Positions 24,004 through 34,127 of a DNA stretch of 64,000 nucleotides are shown piece after piece. Every line of letters starts with the position of its first letter. Position 1 is the stretch's first letter. The translations under genes were made by a program, and so were the position numbers. The DNA lies in the NCBI GenBank assembly GCA_963539215.1, contig CAUTJT010000006.1:1-64000 (forward strand), written 5' to 3'. The notes beneath the pieces are model-generated. The model was not told the origin of the DNA. It saw only the letters and a list, made by a program, of their open reading frames with translations, and ran no database searches. The DNA is from CAURNT01 sp963539215 (lineage in GTDB: Bacteria > Fusobacteriota > Fusobacteriia > Fusobacteriales > Leptotrichiaceae).

Positions 24004-26298
24004 GTGGAAAATAAGATATTTGAACTTGTTGCACAAGATATAAAAATCGGTGTAAATCAAGTAGAACAAACAATAAAACTTTATGATGAAGGATCAACTA
24101 TACCTTTTATTTCTAGATATAGAAAAGAAGTTACTGGAAATCTTGATGAAGAACAAATTAGAGATATAGTTGATAAAGTTACATATTTTAGAAATTTAGA
24201 AAAAAGAAAAGAAGAAGTAATAAGATTAATAGAGGAACAAGGAGCTCTTACTCCAGAGTTGGAATTAGCTATAAAAGAAGCGCAAGTTCTACAAAGAGTA
24301 GAAGATTTATATCTTCCATATAAGAAAAAGAAAAAAACTAAAGCTGATATTGCTATTGAAAATGGATTAGAACCACTTTCAGAATATTTAGTTCAACCAG
24401 AAATTAATATGGAAATGCTTGAAAAAAAAGCAAAAGAATTTATAAATGAAAATGTTGTTGATGTCAAATCAGCTATAGAAGGTGCACATTTAATAATAGC
24501 TCAAAAATTATCTGAAAATATAGAAATAAGAGAATATTTAAGAAAAGTTTTAACTGATAAATCTAAACTTGTATCTAAATTAATAGAAAAAAATAAAGAT
24601 TTAGATGAAAAACAAGTATATAAAGATTATTATGATTTTAGTGAAGCATATAATAAAATACTTTCTCATAGAATATTAGCAGTTAATCGTGGAGAAAACG
24701 AAAAAATACTTAAGGTAGATTTAGAAATTGAAGATGATGTTAGAGAAAATATAGTTTCTCATATATATGTAACAAATTTTGAAAATAAGAATTTGAAATC
24801 TTTTTTAGAAAATGTAATAATAGATTCTTTAGATAGATTGATTTATCCATCAATAGAGAATGAATTGAGAAATATATTAACTGAAAAATCGGAAGAAGAA
24901 GCAATTGCAAATTTTGCAAAAAATTTAGAAGATTTACTTTTACAACCACCTTTATATAAAAAAACTATATTAGGATTAGATCCAGGGTATAGAACTGGAG
25001 CAAAACTTGCTATTATTGATAATGAAGGGTTCTTTAGAGATAGTGATGTAGTTTATTTAGTAAAAGAAATGCATAGTGAAAAACAATTAGCAACAGCACG
25101 TGAAAAAATATTAAAATATATTAAAGAATATAATGTAGATATAGTAGCTATAGGTAATGGAACAGCATCACGTGAAACGGCTAGTTTCGTATCTGATATA
25201 TTAAAAGAATATAAAGATAAAAAGATTTCATATATTATAGTTAATGAAGCTGGAGCTTCAGTATATTCAGCTTCTAAGATAGCAGCTGAAGAATTTCCAG
25301 ATCTTGATGTTACAGTAAGAGGAACTATATCTATTTCAAGAAGAATACAAGATCCATTAGCTGAACTTGTTAAAATAGATCCTAAGTCTATAGGTGTTGG
25401 AATGTATCAACATGATGTTAATCAAAAGAATTTAAATACAGAATTAGAACAAACTATAGAAAAAATAGTAAATAGAGTTGGAGTTAATATTAATACTGCA
25501 AGTGCTGCCTTACTTGGATATGTATCAGGTATTAAGAAAAATATAGCTAAAAATATAGTTGATTATAGAAAAGAAAATGGAGATTTTAAAAATAGAAAAG
25601 AAGTTTTAAAGGTTAAAGGACTAGGAGCAAAAGCGTTTGAACAATTAGCAGGGTTCGTTGTTATTCCTGATAGTGATAATCCTTTAGATAATACAATAAT
25701 TCACCCAGAATCATACTATATAGCTGAAGAAATTCTTAAAAAATGTAATAGTAGTGTAGTAGAATTAAAAGAAGATCTTAAATCAGTAAGAGAAAAACTA
25801 AATGGAGCTGATTTGAAGGATATTATAGAAAAAACTGGATTAGATAAAACAGTTAAGGATGTTTATGAAGCTTTAATTAAAGATAGACGTGATCCAAGAG
25901 AAGATTTTGATAAACCTCTTTTAAGAGAAGATGTTTTAAGTATAGAAGATTTAAAAGTAGGAATGGAACTTGAAGGTACTGTAAGAAATGTTACTCAATT
26001 TGGAGCCTTTGTAGATATAGGGTTAAAAAATGATGCTATGATACATTTATCTCAAATATCAGATGAATATATTACAGATCCCACTAAGGTGTTATCAATA
26101 GGACAAATTATAAAAGTTAGGGTATTAGATATAGATATACCTAGACAAAGAGTTGGATTAACACGTAAAAATCCTAATTATGTAAAACCTAAAAAAGTAT
26201 TTAAGAAAAAAAATGATGATAAAAAAAGAAAAGAAGAAATAGAACAAAGAAAATTAGAAAAACAGCTAATGGCTAGAGGATTTAAAATAAAGAAATAG
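24004..26298 (+). CDS. tex: Tex-family RNA-binding transcription accessory protein
   Basis: 764 residues from GTG 24004, chosen because GGAGG (23991-23995) is 8 nt upstream; ATG 23977 has no ribosome site. Domains in order: Tex-like N-terminal helices (IPFISRYRKEVTGNLDEEQIRDI), a YqgF/RNase H-like domain (ILGLDPGYRTGAKLAIID; IVAIGNGTASRETA), the helix-hairpin-helix part (NINTASAALLGYVSGIKKNIAKNIVDYRKENG), and an S1 RNA-binding domain near 645-715 (LEGTVRNVTQFGAFVDIGLKNDAMIHLSQ). Basic tail. Begins the long rightward operon with ileS. Confidence 0.93.
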   Translation: MENKIFELVAQDIKIGVNQVEQTIKLYDEGSTIPFISRYRKEVTGNLDEEQIRDIVDKVTYFRNLEKRKEEVIRLIEEQGALTPELELAIKEAQVLQRVEDLYLPYKKKKKTKADIAIENGLEPLSEYLVQPEINMEMLEKKAKEFINENVVDVKSAIEGAHLIIAQKLSENIEIREYLRKVLTDKSKLVSKLIEKNKDLDEKQVYKDYYDFSEAYNKILSHRILAVNRGENEKILKVDLEIEDDVRENIVSHIYVTNFENKNLKSFLENVIIDSLDRLIYPSIENELRNILTEKSEEEAIANFAKNLEDLLLQPPLYKKTILGLDPGYRTGAKLAIIDNEGFFRDSDVVYLVKEMHSEKQLATAREKILKYIKEYNVDIVAIGNGTASRETASFVSDILKEYKDKKISYIIVNEAGASVYSASKIAAEEFPDLDVTVRGTISISRRIQDPLAELVKIDPKSIGVGMYQHDVNQKNLNTELEQTIEKIVNRVGVNINTASAALLGYVSGIKKNIAKNIVDYRKENGDFKNRKEVLKVKGLGAKAFEQLAGFVVIPDSDNPLDNTIIHPESYYIAEEILKKCNSSVVELKEDLKSVREKLNGADLKDIIEKTGLDKTVKDVYEALIKDRRDPREDFDKPLLREDVLSIEDLKVGMELEGTVRNVTQFGAFVDIGLKNDAMIHLSQISDEYITDPTKVLSIGQIIKVRVLDIDIPRQRVGLTRKNPNYVKPKKVFKKKNDDKKRKEEIEQRKLEKQLMARGFKIKK

Positions 26299-26308
26299 GA
26301 GGAAAAAA

Positions 26309-29098
26309 ATGGAAAATGAAAAAGTAGATTATGCTTCTACCCTGAATTTGCCTAAAACAAGTTTTAAAATGAAGGCGAATCTTGCACAAAAAGAACCACT
26401 TGTAATAAGAGATTGGACTAAAAATAATATTTATGAAAAAAGTTTAGATAAAAATAAACCTACATTCTTTTTACATGACGGACCACCTTATGCAAATGGA
26501 GATTTACATATAGGTCATTCAATAAACAAGATACTTAAAGATATAATATTAAAGTATAAAAGACTTAGAGGATATAATGCACCATATATACCGGGATGGG
26601 ATACACATGGATTGCCTATAGAATGGAAAATGATACAAGAACTTGGAGAAAAAGTTAAGGAAATGAGTCCTTTACAACTTAGAGAAGCTTGTAAAAAATA
26701 TGCACTTAAATCTGTTGAAAATCAAAAGAAAGATTTTGTGCGTATGGGAATACTTGGAGATTGGAATAATCCATATATTACTTTAAATAAAGAATTTGAA
26801 GCAGAAGAATTAAGAGTATTTAGAGATATATATGAAAATGGATATGTGTATAAAGGGCTTAAACCTGTATATTGGTCACCTACTACAGAAACAGCTCTTG
26901 CTGAAGCAGAAATTGAGTATAAAGATGTTGAATCTGATTCTATATTTGTGAAAATGGATTTAACAGCTGATAGTTTATCAAAATTAGGACTTGAATCAGC
27001 ATCATTTGTAATATGGACAACAACTCCATGGACTATACCGGCAAATCTTGCTATAGCATTAAATGAAGAGTTTGAATATGGAGTTTATAAGACTTCAAAA
27101 GGAAACTTAATACTTGCAAAAGAATTATCATCTTCTGCATTTAAGGAAATGGATATAACAGAATTTGAATTAATAAAAGAATTTAAAGGAAGTGAACTTG
27201 AAAGATTAACTTACACTCATCCTATATATTCAAGAGAAAGTATTATAATACTTGGAGATCATGTAACTCTTGAAGCGGGTACAGGATGTGTTCACACTGC
27301 ACCAGGACATGGGGTAGATGACTATATAGCAGCACAAAAATATGAAATAGGAATATTATCTCCTGTTGATGATAAAGGGCATATGACAAGTGAAGCTCCA
27401 GGATTTGAAGGAATGTTTTATAAAAAAGCTAATAAGGCTATAATAGAAAAGCTTGAAGAAAATCAAAAGCTTTTAGGTCTTAAGAAAATATCACATTCTT
27501 ATCCTCATGATTGGAGAAGTAAAAAACCTGTAATATTTAGAGCTACTGAACAATGGTTCATAAAAGTAGATGGTGAAGTTAGAAAAAATGCACTAGAACA
27601 ATTATTAAAAGTTGAATTTGTTCCTACTTGGGGAAGAAATAGAATAACTTCTATGATGGAAAATAGACCAGATTGGACTATATCAAGACAAAGAGTTTGG
27701 GGTGTACCTATACCAATTTTCTATAATGCTAAAACAAATGAAGTTATATATCATAGTGAAATAATGGAAAGGGTTATAGAACTTGTAGAAAAAGAAGGTA
27801 CTGATATTTGGTGGAAATATTCAGCAAATGAAATTATAGGAGATGAATTATTAGATAAATTTAATTTAAGAGAAGTTGAACTAAGAAAAGAAAGAAGTAT
27901 ATTAGATGTTTGGTTTGATTCTGGAGTTTCTCATAGATCCGTTGTTGTAACAAGAGGTTATGAAAGACCAGTTGATCTATATCTTGAAGGTTCAGATCAA
28001 CATAGAGGATGGTTCCAATCATCATTACTTACTTCAGTTGCTTCAACTTTTGATGCTCCATACAAGAAGATATTAACTCATGGATTTGTTATGGATGGGC
28101 AAGGAAGAAAGATGTCTAAATCTTTAGGTAATACTATAACTCCTAAAGATATTATAGATGTGCATGGTGCTGATATATTAAGACTTTGGGTATCATCTGT
28201 TGACTATAGAGAAGATGTTAGAATATCTGATAATATAATACAACAAATGTCTGATTCTTATAGAAAAATAAGAAATACAGCTAGATATTTATTAGGTAAT
28301 GTAAATGACTTCGATAGAAAAAATAAAGTTGATTACAAAGATATGTTAGAAATAGATAAATGGGCTATGCATAAATTAGAAGAGTTAAAAAGAAAAACAA
28401 CTAAGCATTATGAAAATTATGAGTTTTATGCTTTATTCCAAGAAATACTTTATTTCTGTTCAGTTGAAATGTCTTCATTCTATTTAGATATAATAAAAGA
28501 TAGATTATATTGTGAATATAAGGATTCATTAGAAAGAAGATCGGCTCAAACAGTACTTACTAATATATTAGATGTACTTGTAAGAGTTATATCTCCTGTT
28601 TTATCGTTTACTGCAGAAGAAATATGGGAAAGACTTGATTATGAAGGTAAAGAGGAAAGTGTACATTTAACTTCATGGGTTGAAGAAAATCCTGAATATA
28701 TTAATAATGAGTTAAATGAAAAATGGGAAAAATTAGGATATTTAAGAAGAGAAGTAAATAGAAAAATAGAAAAAGAAAGACAAAATGCTCTTATAGGACT
28801 ATCGCTTGATGCTAGAGTTTTAATAAATATATCTAATTCAGAATATGAATTTGTTAAGGAATATAGTGAATGGGATATATCAGATATATTGCTTGTATCA
28901 CAAGTTGAATTTGTTGAAAATAATGATGAATTAGAAGAAACAGAAATAGAAGGAATAAGAGTTAAAGTTGTTAGAGCTTTAGGTAAAAAATGTGAAAGAT
29001 GTTGGAAATATAGCCTAGAAGTAGGAACTGATTCAGAATATCCAGATGTAACATTGAGAGATGCTAAAGTTTTAAGATTACAAAAGGAGAACCAATAA
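26309..29098 (+). CDS. ileS: Isoleucyl-tRNA synthetase
   Basis: Class I synthetase charging tRNA-Ile. 929 residues: HIGH motif in PPYANGDLHIGHSINK, the editing domain (WTTTPWTIPANLAIAL; TGCVHTAPGHGVDDY), DVWFDSGVSHRSV, and KMSKS in DGQGRKMSKSLGN, then the anticodon domain. At the C-terminus the zinc knuckle keeps its first pair (CERCW) but the second CxxC pair is replaced by T-L-R-D (codons at about 29050-29061). Bacterial IleRS normally has four Cys here. It is 10 bases after tex and followed at once by lspA. Confidence 0.96.
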   Translation: MENEKVDYASTLNLPKTSFKMKANLAQKEPLVIRDWTKNNIYEKSLDKNKPTFFLHDGPPYANGDLHIGHSINKILKDIILKYKRLRGYNAPYIPGWDTHGLPIEWKMIQELGEKVKEMSPLQLREACKKYALKSVENQKKDFVRMGILGDWNNPYITLNKEFEAEELRVFRDIYENGYVYKGLKPVYWSPTTETALAEAEIEYKDVESDSIFVKMDLTADSLSKLGLESASFVIWTTTPWTIPANLAIALNEEFEYGVYKTSKGNLILAKELSSSAFKEMDITEFELIKEFKGSELERLTYTHPIYSRESIIILGDHVTLEAGTGCVHTAPGHGVDDYIAAQKYEIGILSPVDDKGHMTSEAPGFEGMFYKKANKAIIEKLEENQKLLGLKKISHSYPHDWRSKKPVIFRATEQWFIKVDGEVRKNALEQLLKVEFVPTWGRNRITSMMENRPDWTISRQRVWGVPIPIFYNAKTNEVIYHSEIMERVIELVEKEGTDIWWKYSANEIIGDELLDKFNLREVELRKERSILDVWFDSGVSHRSVVVTRGYERPVDLYLEGSDQHRGWFQSSLLTSVASTFDAPYKKILTHGFVMDGQGRKMSKSLGNTITPKDIIDVHGADILRLWVSSVDYREDVRISDNIIQQMSDSYRKIRNTARYLLGNVNDFDRKNKVDYKDMLEIDKWAMHKLEELKRKTTKHYENYEFYALFQEILYFCSVEMSSFYLDIIKDRLYCEYKDSLERRSAQTVLTNILDVLVRVISPVLSFTAEEIWERLDYEGKEESVHLTSWVEENPEYINNELNEKWEKLGYLRREVNRKIEKERQNALIGLSLDARVLINISNSEYEFVKEYSEWDISDILLVSQVEFVENNDELEETEIEGIRVKVVRALGKKCERCWKYSLEVGTDSEYPDVTLRDAKVLRLQKENQ

Positions 29099-29099
29099 T

Positions 29100-29579
29100 A
29101 TGTATTTTATCCTTATAACACTATATATACTTCTTGTAGTATTTGATCAATTAACAAAACAATTTATGTATAATGTTTCTGGTGGAAATATTGGATATTC
29201 AATCAATATGATAGGAGATTTTTTAAGATTTACATACGTTGAAAATCATGGAGGAATATTTGGTATATTTCAAGGTAGTATAATAGCATTTACTATAGTT
29301 AGTACTATTTTAATAGCCTATTTACTTTATACAGAAACTAAGAATTTTTTAAATACTAATATAGTAAATAAGATTGGTGTTATTTTTATAGCAGCAGGTG
29401 CAACTGGTAATATGATAGATAGATATTTAAGAGGATTTGTAATAGATATGATAGATTTTCATGCTATATGGAGTTTCATATTTAATGTTGCAGATGTATA
29501 TATACATATAGGTGTATATATACTAGGTATTTATTATCTATTATCTAATTATGTATTTAAAAAGACAAAAGGAGAATAA
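29100..29579 (+). CDS. lspA: Lipoprotein signal peptidase (signal peptidase II)
   Basis: Inner-membrane aspartyl protease that removes the signal peptide of prolipoproteins. 159 residues, four membrane helices; catalytic Asp residues in GNMIDRYLRGFVIDMIDF and FNVADVYIHIG; VENHGGIFGIFQ is the conserved N-x-G-x-x-F region. It lies 1 base after ileS, a pairing common in many bacteria. Likely clients here are the lipoproteins at 16427 and 53681. Confidence 0.95.
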   Translation: MYFILITLYILLVVFDQLTKQFMYNVSGGNIGYSINMIGDFLRFTYVENHGGIFGIFQGSIIAFTIVSTILIAYLLYTETKNFLNTNIVNKIGVIFIAAGATGNMIDRYLRGFVIDMIDFHAIWSFIFNVADVYIHIGVYILGIYYLLSNYVFKKTKGE

Positions 29580-29581
29580 TT

Positions 29582-30463
29582 ATGTATTTTCAAGATATAA
29601 TATTAACGCTTCAAAAATATTGGAGTGAACAAGGATGTATAATAAGTAATCCTTATGATGTAGAGACAGGTGCAGGAACTTTTAATCCTGATACCTTCCT
29701 TATGTCTTTAGGACCTGAACCATGGAGTGTTGCTTATGTTGAACCTTCAAGAAGACCTAAAGATGGAAGATATGGCCAAAATCCTAATAGAGTATATCAA
29801 CATCATCAATTTCAAGTAATTATGAAACCATCTCCAGATAATATACAGGAGCTATATCTTAAAAGTTTAGAAGCTTTAGGTATAGATGTTAAAAATCATG
29901 ATGTTAGATTTGTTGAAGATAACTGGGAATCTCCAACTTTAGGAGCTTGGGGATTAGGTTGGGAAGTATGGCTTGATGGTATGGAAATTACTCAATTTAC
30001 ATATTTTCAACAAGTTGGAGGAATAGAGGTAGAGATAGTTCCTTCAGAGATTACATATGGTTTAGAAAGAATAGCCCTATATTTACAAAATAAAGATAAT
30101 GTATATGATTTAGAATGGTCTAAAGGCGTTAAATATGGGGAAAGACGTTATCAATATGAATATGAAATGAGTAAATACAGCTTTGAAGTAAGTGATGTAG
30201 AAATGAATTTCAAATTATTTGATATGTATGAAAAAGAAGCAAAAAATTGCTTAAGTCATAATTTAGTTCTTCCGGCTTATGATTATGTATTAAAATGTTC
30301 TCATACATTTAATAATTTAGATGCAAGAGGGGCTATAAGTACAACAGAAAGAATGTCATATATACTAAGAGTAAGGGATATGGCTAAGAAGTGTGCTGAA
30401 ATATTTGTTAAAACACGTGAAGATCTTGGACATCCATTACTTAAAAAAGGAGGTATAGAATAA
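29582..30463 (+). CDS. glyQ: Glycyl-tRNA synthetase, alpha subunit
   Basis: 293 residues; the catalytic subunit of the tetrameric (alpha2beta2) bacterial enzyme. Visible: LQKYWSEQGCIISNPYDVETGAGTFNPDTFL, VAYVEPSRRPKDGRYGQNPNRVYQHHQFQV, WEVWLDGMEITQFTYFQQVGG and EITYGLERIALYLQ. Directly follows lspA and overlaps the glyS start by one base. Confidence 0.97.
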   Translation: MYFQDIILTLQKYWSEQGCIISNPYDVETGAGTFNPDTFLMSLGPEPWSVAYVEPSRRPKDGRYGQNPNRVYQHHQFQVIMKPSPDNIQELYLKSLEALGIDVKNHDVRFVEDNWESPTLGAWGLGWEVWLDGMEITQFTYFQQVGGIEVEIVPSEITYGLERIALYLQNKDNVYDLEWSKGVKYGERRYQYEYEMSKYSFEVSDVEMNFKLFDMYEKEAKNCLSHNLVLPAYDYVLKCSHTFNNLDARGAISTTERMSYILRVRDMAKKCAEIFVKTREDLGHPLLKKGGIE

Positions 30464-32472
30464 TGAGACTTTTATTTGAAATAGGAGTGGAAGAATTACC
30501 TTCAAGATATGTTCTAAAAGCAAGTAAAGATTTACTTGAAAATTTAAAGAAAGAGTTAAATAAAGAAAGAATTAAATTTTCAGGTGAAGTAGAATATAAT
30601 TCTCCTAGAAGAATGGCAGTATATATATCAGAAATATCAGATATGCAAGATGATTTTTATGAGAAAAAAATGGGGCCTTCAGTAAGTGTAGCCTATAAAG
30701 ATAGAGTATTAACACAAGCTGCTAAAGGATTTATACAATCACAAGGACTTACAGAAAATGATATAAAGGTAGAAAAAACTGATAAAGGTGAATACATTTA
30801 TGTAGAAAAAAATCTTAAAGGTGTAGCTACTAAGGAAATAATTTCTGATATATTATTAAAAACTATTAAGTCTATAGAATTTGATAAAAATATGAAATGG
30901 GGTAAAAGAAGCTTTAGATTTGCAAGACCTATTAAATGGATATTAGCCACTTTAAATGATGAGGTAATAGATTTTGAATTTGAAGGGGTTAAATCTGGGA
31001 ATAGAACACGTGGAATGAGACTTTATGGAAGTCAAGATATCTTGATATCTGATTCAAGTAAATATGAATCTGAATTACTTAAGGAATATGTAGTTGTAGA
31101 TCCTATTAAAAGACGTCAAATGGTTATTGATAGTGTAAAAAATAATTGTGAAAATGATGGAGATAGAGCAATAATTAATGATTATTTATTAGATGAAGTA
31201 TATAATCTAGTAGAATACCCTTTTGCAATTAAAGGTGAGTTTAATAAAGATTATTTAAAATTACCAGAAGATATAATAACAATAACAATGGAAACTCATC
31301 AAAGATATTTCCCTGTTAAAGATTCTAATGGTAATTTAGTTAATAAATTCATATTAATAAGAAATGCTCCTGAATTTTCAGAACTTGTTAAAAAAGGTAA
31401 TGAAAAGGTTATAGAACCAAGATTATCTGATGCTAAATTCTTTTTTGATGAAGATTTAAAAATTAAGTTAGATGATATGGTTGAAAAATTAAAACAAGTT
31501 ACATTCCAAAAGGATATGGGAACTATATTTAATAAAATAGAAAGAAGCACGAAGATCGCTAAATACTTAATAGATGATTTAGCCCTTCCTAATGAAAAAG
31601 ATATTTTAAGAACAGTGTATTTAGCTAAGGCAGATCTTGTGTCTAACGTAATAAGTGAGAAAGAATTTACTAAACTTCAAGGTTTTATGGGTTCTATTTA
31701 TGCAAAATATGAAGGTGAGAAAGAAAATGTATCTAAGGGTATATTTGAACATTATTTACCTAGATATCAAGGAGATATATTACCAGAAACTATTGAAGGA
31801 GCTATAGCTTCTATATCAGATAAACTTGATACTGTTATGGGATGTTTTGCAGTAGGACTTATACCTACAAGCTCTAAAGATCCTTATGCTCTTAGACGTG
31901 CTATACAAGGTATAGTTTTAACAGCTATAAATTCAGGATTAAATTTTGACTATATTAAATTGATAAATAGAGCTTATGAAATATTTAGTGAAGATAAAAA
32001 GGTTTTAAATAAAGATGCAGTTAAAAATATGGTTGATTTCTTTAAATCGAGACTTGAAGCACAACTTCAAACTAGATTTTCTAAAAACTTAATTTCTTAT
32101 CAAATAAATAAAGAAAGTAAGATAATAGATCTTGTTTCTAAAATTGAATATTTAGAAAAGTTATCTAAAACTGAAGATTTTGAAATATTAATTAACTTAA
32201 TTAAACGTCTTAAAAATATTTCTAAGAATATTAATAAAGAAGTTAATGTGGACTTATTTAATAAGAAAGAAGAAAAAGATTTATTTGAAATAACATCTAA
32301 ATTAAAAGGGAATATAGAAGATGTTAATATATTATTAGAAAATAAGAATGTAATAAATAATTTCTTTGAAAATGTAATAATAAATGATGAAGATGAAAGT
32401 ATTAGAAATAATAGATTAGCTTTAATTGATAAGATGGTTAATAAACTTGATCTAATATTAGATGTTAAATAA
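30463..32472 (+). CDS. glyS: Glycyl-tRNA synthetase, beta subunit
   Basis: 669 residues; tRNA-recognising subunit. LLFEIGVEELPSRYV at the N-terminus, KNMKWGKRSFRFARPIKWI, METHQRYFPVKDSNG, LSDAKFFFDEDLK and SKDPYALRRAIQGIV are typical. Begins at the stop codon of glyQ. A 71-base gap follows, the largest inside the tex-bamA run, and may carry a secondary promoter. Confidence 0.96.
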   Translation: MRLLFEIGVEELPSRYVLKASKDLLENLKKELNKERIKFSGEVEYNSPRRMAVYISEISDMQDDFYEKKMGPSVSVAYKDRVLTQAAKGFIQSQGLTENDIKVEKTDKGEYIYVEKNLKGVATKEIISDILLKTIKSIEFDKNMKWGKRSFRFARPIKWILATLNDEVIDFEFEGVKSGNRTRGMRLYGSQDILISDSSKYESELLKEYVVVDPIKRRQMVIDSVKNNCENDGDRAIINDYLLDEVYNLVEYPFAIKGEFNKDYLKLPEDIITITMETHQRYFPVKDSNGNLVNKFILIRNAPEFSELVKKGNEKVIEPRLSDAKFFFDEDLKIKLDDMVEKLKQVTFQKDMGTIFNKIERSTKIAKYLIDDLALPNEKDILRTVYLAKADLVSNVISEKEFTKLQGFMGSIYAKYEGEKENVSKGIFEHYLPRYQGDILPETIEGAIASISDKLDTVMGCFAVGLIPTSSKDPYALRRAIQGIVLTAINSGLNFDYIKLINRAYEIFSEDKKVLNKDAVKNMVDFFKSRLEAQLQTRFSKNLISYQINKESKIIDLVSKIEYLEKLSKTEDFEILINLIKRLKNISKNINKEVNVDLFNKKEEKDLFEITSKLKGNIEDVNILLENKNVINNFFENVIINDEDESIRNNRLALIDKMVNKLDLILDVK

Positions 32473-32543
32473 CTAAGATTAATCAAAGAATAAAAAAATG
32501 TAAAAAATTAAATTTTAAAGTAAAATATAAGATAGGAGGCGTA

Positions 32544-33101
32544 ATGAAAAAAATAATTTATACATTTTTATTAATTGGAGTAATTACGACTCCTATTGAT
32601 ATAAATAGAAAAGTAAATATATATGAAGATGCTGAAATAATTAATAAATATGGATCACATTTAGAAAATATAGATGAAAAAGACTATAAACCAATTTTAA
32701 GTGGTAATGCAATATTAACAGAAACAACTAGTTTTGATAATAGTGTTATGAATTCAAATGATATTAATATTAAACATTTATTTTCTCCAATAAATGTTCT
32801 GGATAATTTTGAATATAATGTAAACGATTTTAATGAATTATTAAATAGAAATTTAAATTTAAATTTATCTGGAAGAATAAGAGAAAGTATATTGAATCTT
32901 ACAAAAAACAATATAAATTATATAGAAAATATATTTGTAGAAAAGAATGATGATATAAATAAATTTAAAGAATTTAAAAATGAATTAATAGCATATTCTG
33001 AAAGTAAGATTGATATATTTGGAAGAGATGTAGATGGTAAATATGTTAATATAGATAGCTCTCAAGTTCATAACAATATTATTGAGATAGAGCTTGATTA
33101 G
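32544..33101 (+). CDS. Hypothetical protein with an N-terminal hydrophobic segment (185 aa)
   Basis: MKKIIYTFLLIGVITTPIDIN could be a signal peptide or short membrane anchor. The rest is rich in Asn, Ile, Asp and Lys (NLNLNLSGRIRESILNLTKNNINYIENIF), with no recognised domain. An AGGAGG site precedes the ATG. It is wedged between glyS and ruvB in the same direction, 9 bases before ruvB, so it is probably co-transcribed with it. I cannot assign a function. Confidence 0.6.
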   Translation: MKKIIYTFLLIGVITTPIDINRKVNIYEDAEIINKYGSHLENIDEKDYKPILSGNAILTETTSFDNSVMNSNDINIKHLFSPINVLDNFEYNVNDFNELLNRNLNLNLSGRIRESILNLTKNNINYIENIFVEKNDDINKFKEFKNELIAYSESKIDIFGRDVDGKYVNIDSSQVHNNIIEIELD

Positions 33102-33110
33102 GGAGGAATT

Positions 33111-34121
33111 GTGGAAAATAGATTTGTAGATTTAGGAGAAATGCTTGAAGATTTTGAATCAACTCAAGAAATATATAGTTTAAGACCTAAAGATTTTACA
33201 ACATATATAGGTCAAGAAGATTTAAAAGAAACATTAGGGGTTTCAATCAAAGCATCTAAAATTAGAAATGAGGCTTTAGATCATATACTTTTATTTGGCC
33301 CACCAGGTCTTGGTAAAACTACAATGGCTACTGTAATTGCAAATGAGATGGGTACAAATATTAAAATAACTTCAGGGCCTGTACTTGAAAAAGCTGGGGA
33401 TTTAGTATCTATACTTACAACACTTGAAGATGGAGATATATTATTTATAGATGAAATACATAGATTAAGTACTAATATAGAAGAAATATTGTATTCAGCT
33501 ATGGAAGATTTTAAAGTTGATATTATGATAGGTAAAGGTCATGGGGCAACAAGCTATAGAGTAGAGTTGAAAAGATTTACTTTAATCGGAGCAACTACAA
33601 TGGCTGGGAAACTATCTAAGCCTTTTAAAGATAGATTTGGAATACAATATAGAATGGTTTTCTATAACACCGAAGAACTTATGAAAATAATTGATAGATC
33701 TGCAAGTATATTAGGAGTTAATTGTACAAAAACAGCACTAAGAGATATAGCTCTTAGAAGTAGAGGAACTCCAAGACTTGCTAATAGAATTCTTAAAAGA
33801 GCAAGAGATTACGCTATTGTAAATGGTGATGGCACAATAAATGATGCAATAATGTCAGAGGTTATAAGAATACTTAAAATAGATGAAAGAGGATTAGATG
33901 ATATGGATAGAAATTTACTTCGTGCCATAATCATAAATTATTCAGGTGGACCTGTAGGTATAGAAACTCTTTCAACAAATTTAAGTGAAGATAGAAAAAC
34001 AATAGAGGAAGTTTATGAACCATATCTTATACAGTTAGGTTTAATAAAAATAGGTATGCGTGGTCGTGAAGTAACTGATATGGCATATAAACATATGGGA
34101 CTTGAAGAATATAAGAAGTGA
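33111..34121 (+). CDS. ruvB: Holliday junction branch migration helicase RuvB
   Basis: AAA+ motor that with RuvA moves Holliday junctions. 336 residues from GTG 33111, preceded by GGGAGGA. Walker A GPPGLGKTTMA, Walker B LFIDEIHRL, sensor GATTMAGKLSKPFKDRFG, arginine-rich SRGTPRLANRILKRARDYA and the C-terminal winged helix. ruvA and ruvC are not in the window. Confidence 0.96.
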   Translation: MENRFVDLGEMLEDFESTQEIYSLRPKDFTTYIGQEDLKETLGVSIKASKIRNEALDHILLFGPPGLGKTTMATVIANEMGTNIKITSGPVLEKAGDLVSILTTLEDGDILFIDEIHRLSTNIEEILYSAMEDFKVDIMIGKGHGATSYRVELKRFTLIGATTMAGKLSKPFKDRFGIQYRMVFYNTEELMKIIDRSASILGVNCTKTALRDIALRSRGTPRLANRILKRARDYAIVNGDGTINDAIMSEVIRILKIDERGLDDMDRNLLRAIIINYSGGPVGIETLSTNLSEDRKTIEEVYEPYLIQLGLIKIGMRGREVTDMAYKHMGLEEYKK

Positions 34122-34127
34122 GGTATT

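Noticed and set aside
26299..30463. T-box or other riboswitch controlling ileS or glyQS
   Set aside because: Gaps before these genes are 10 bases or fewer, too short for a leader.
32100..32486. 128-codon minus-strand ORF opposite glyS
   Set aside because: Antisense shadow of an AT-rich gene; rich in Leu/Ser/Phe, no ribosome site or context.
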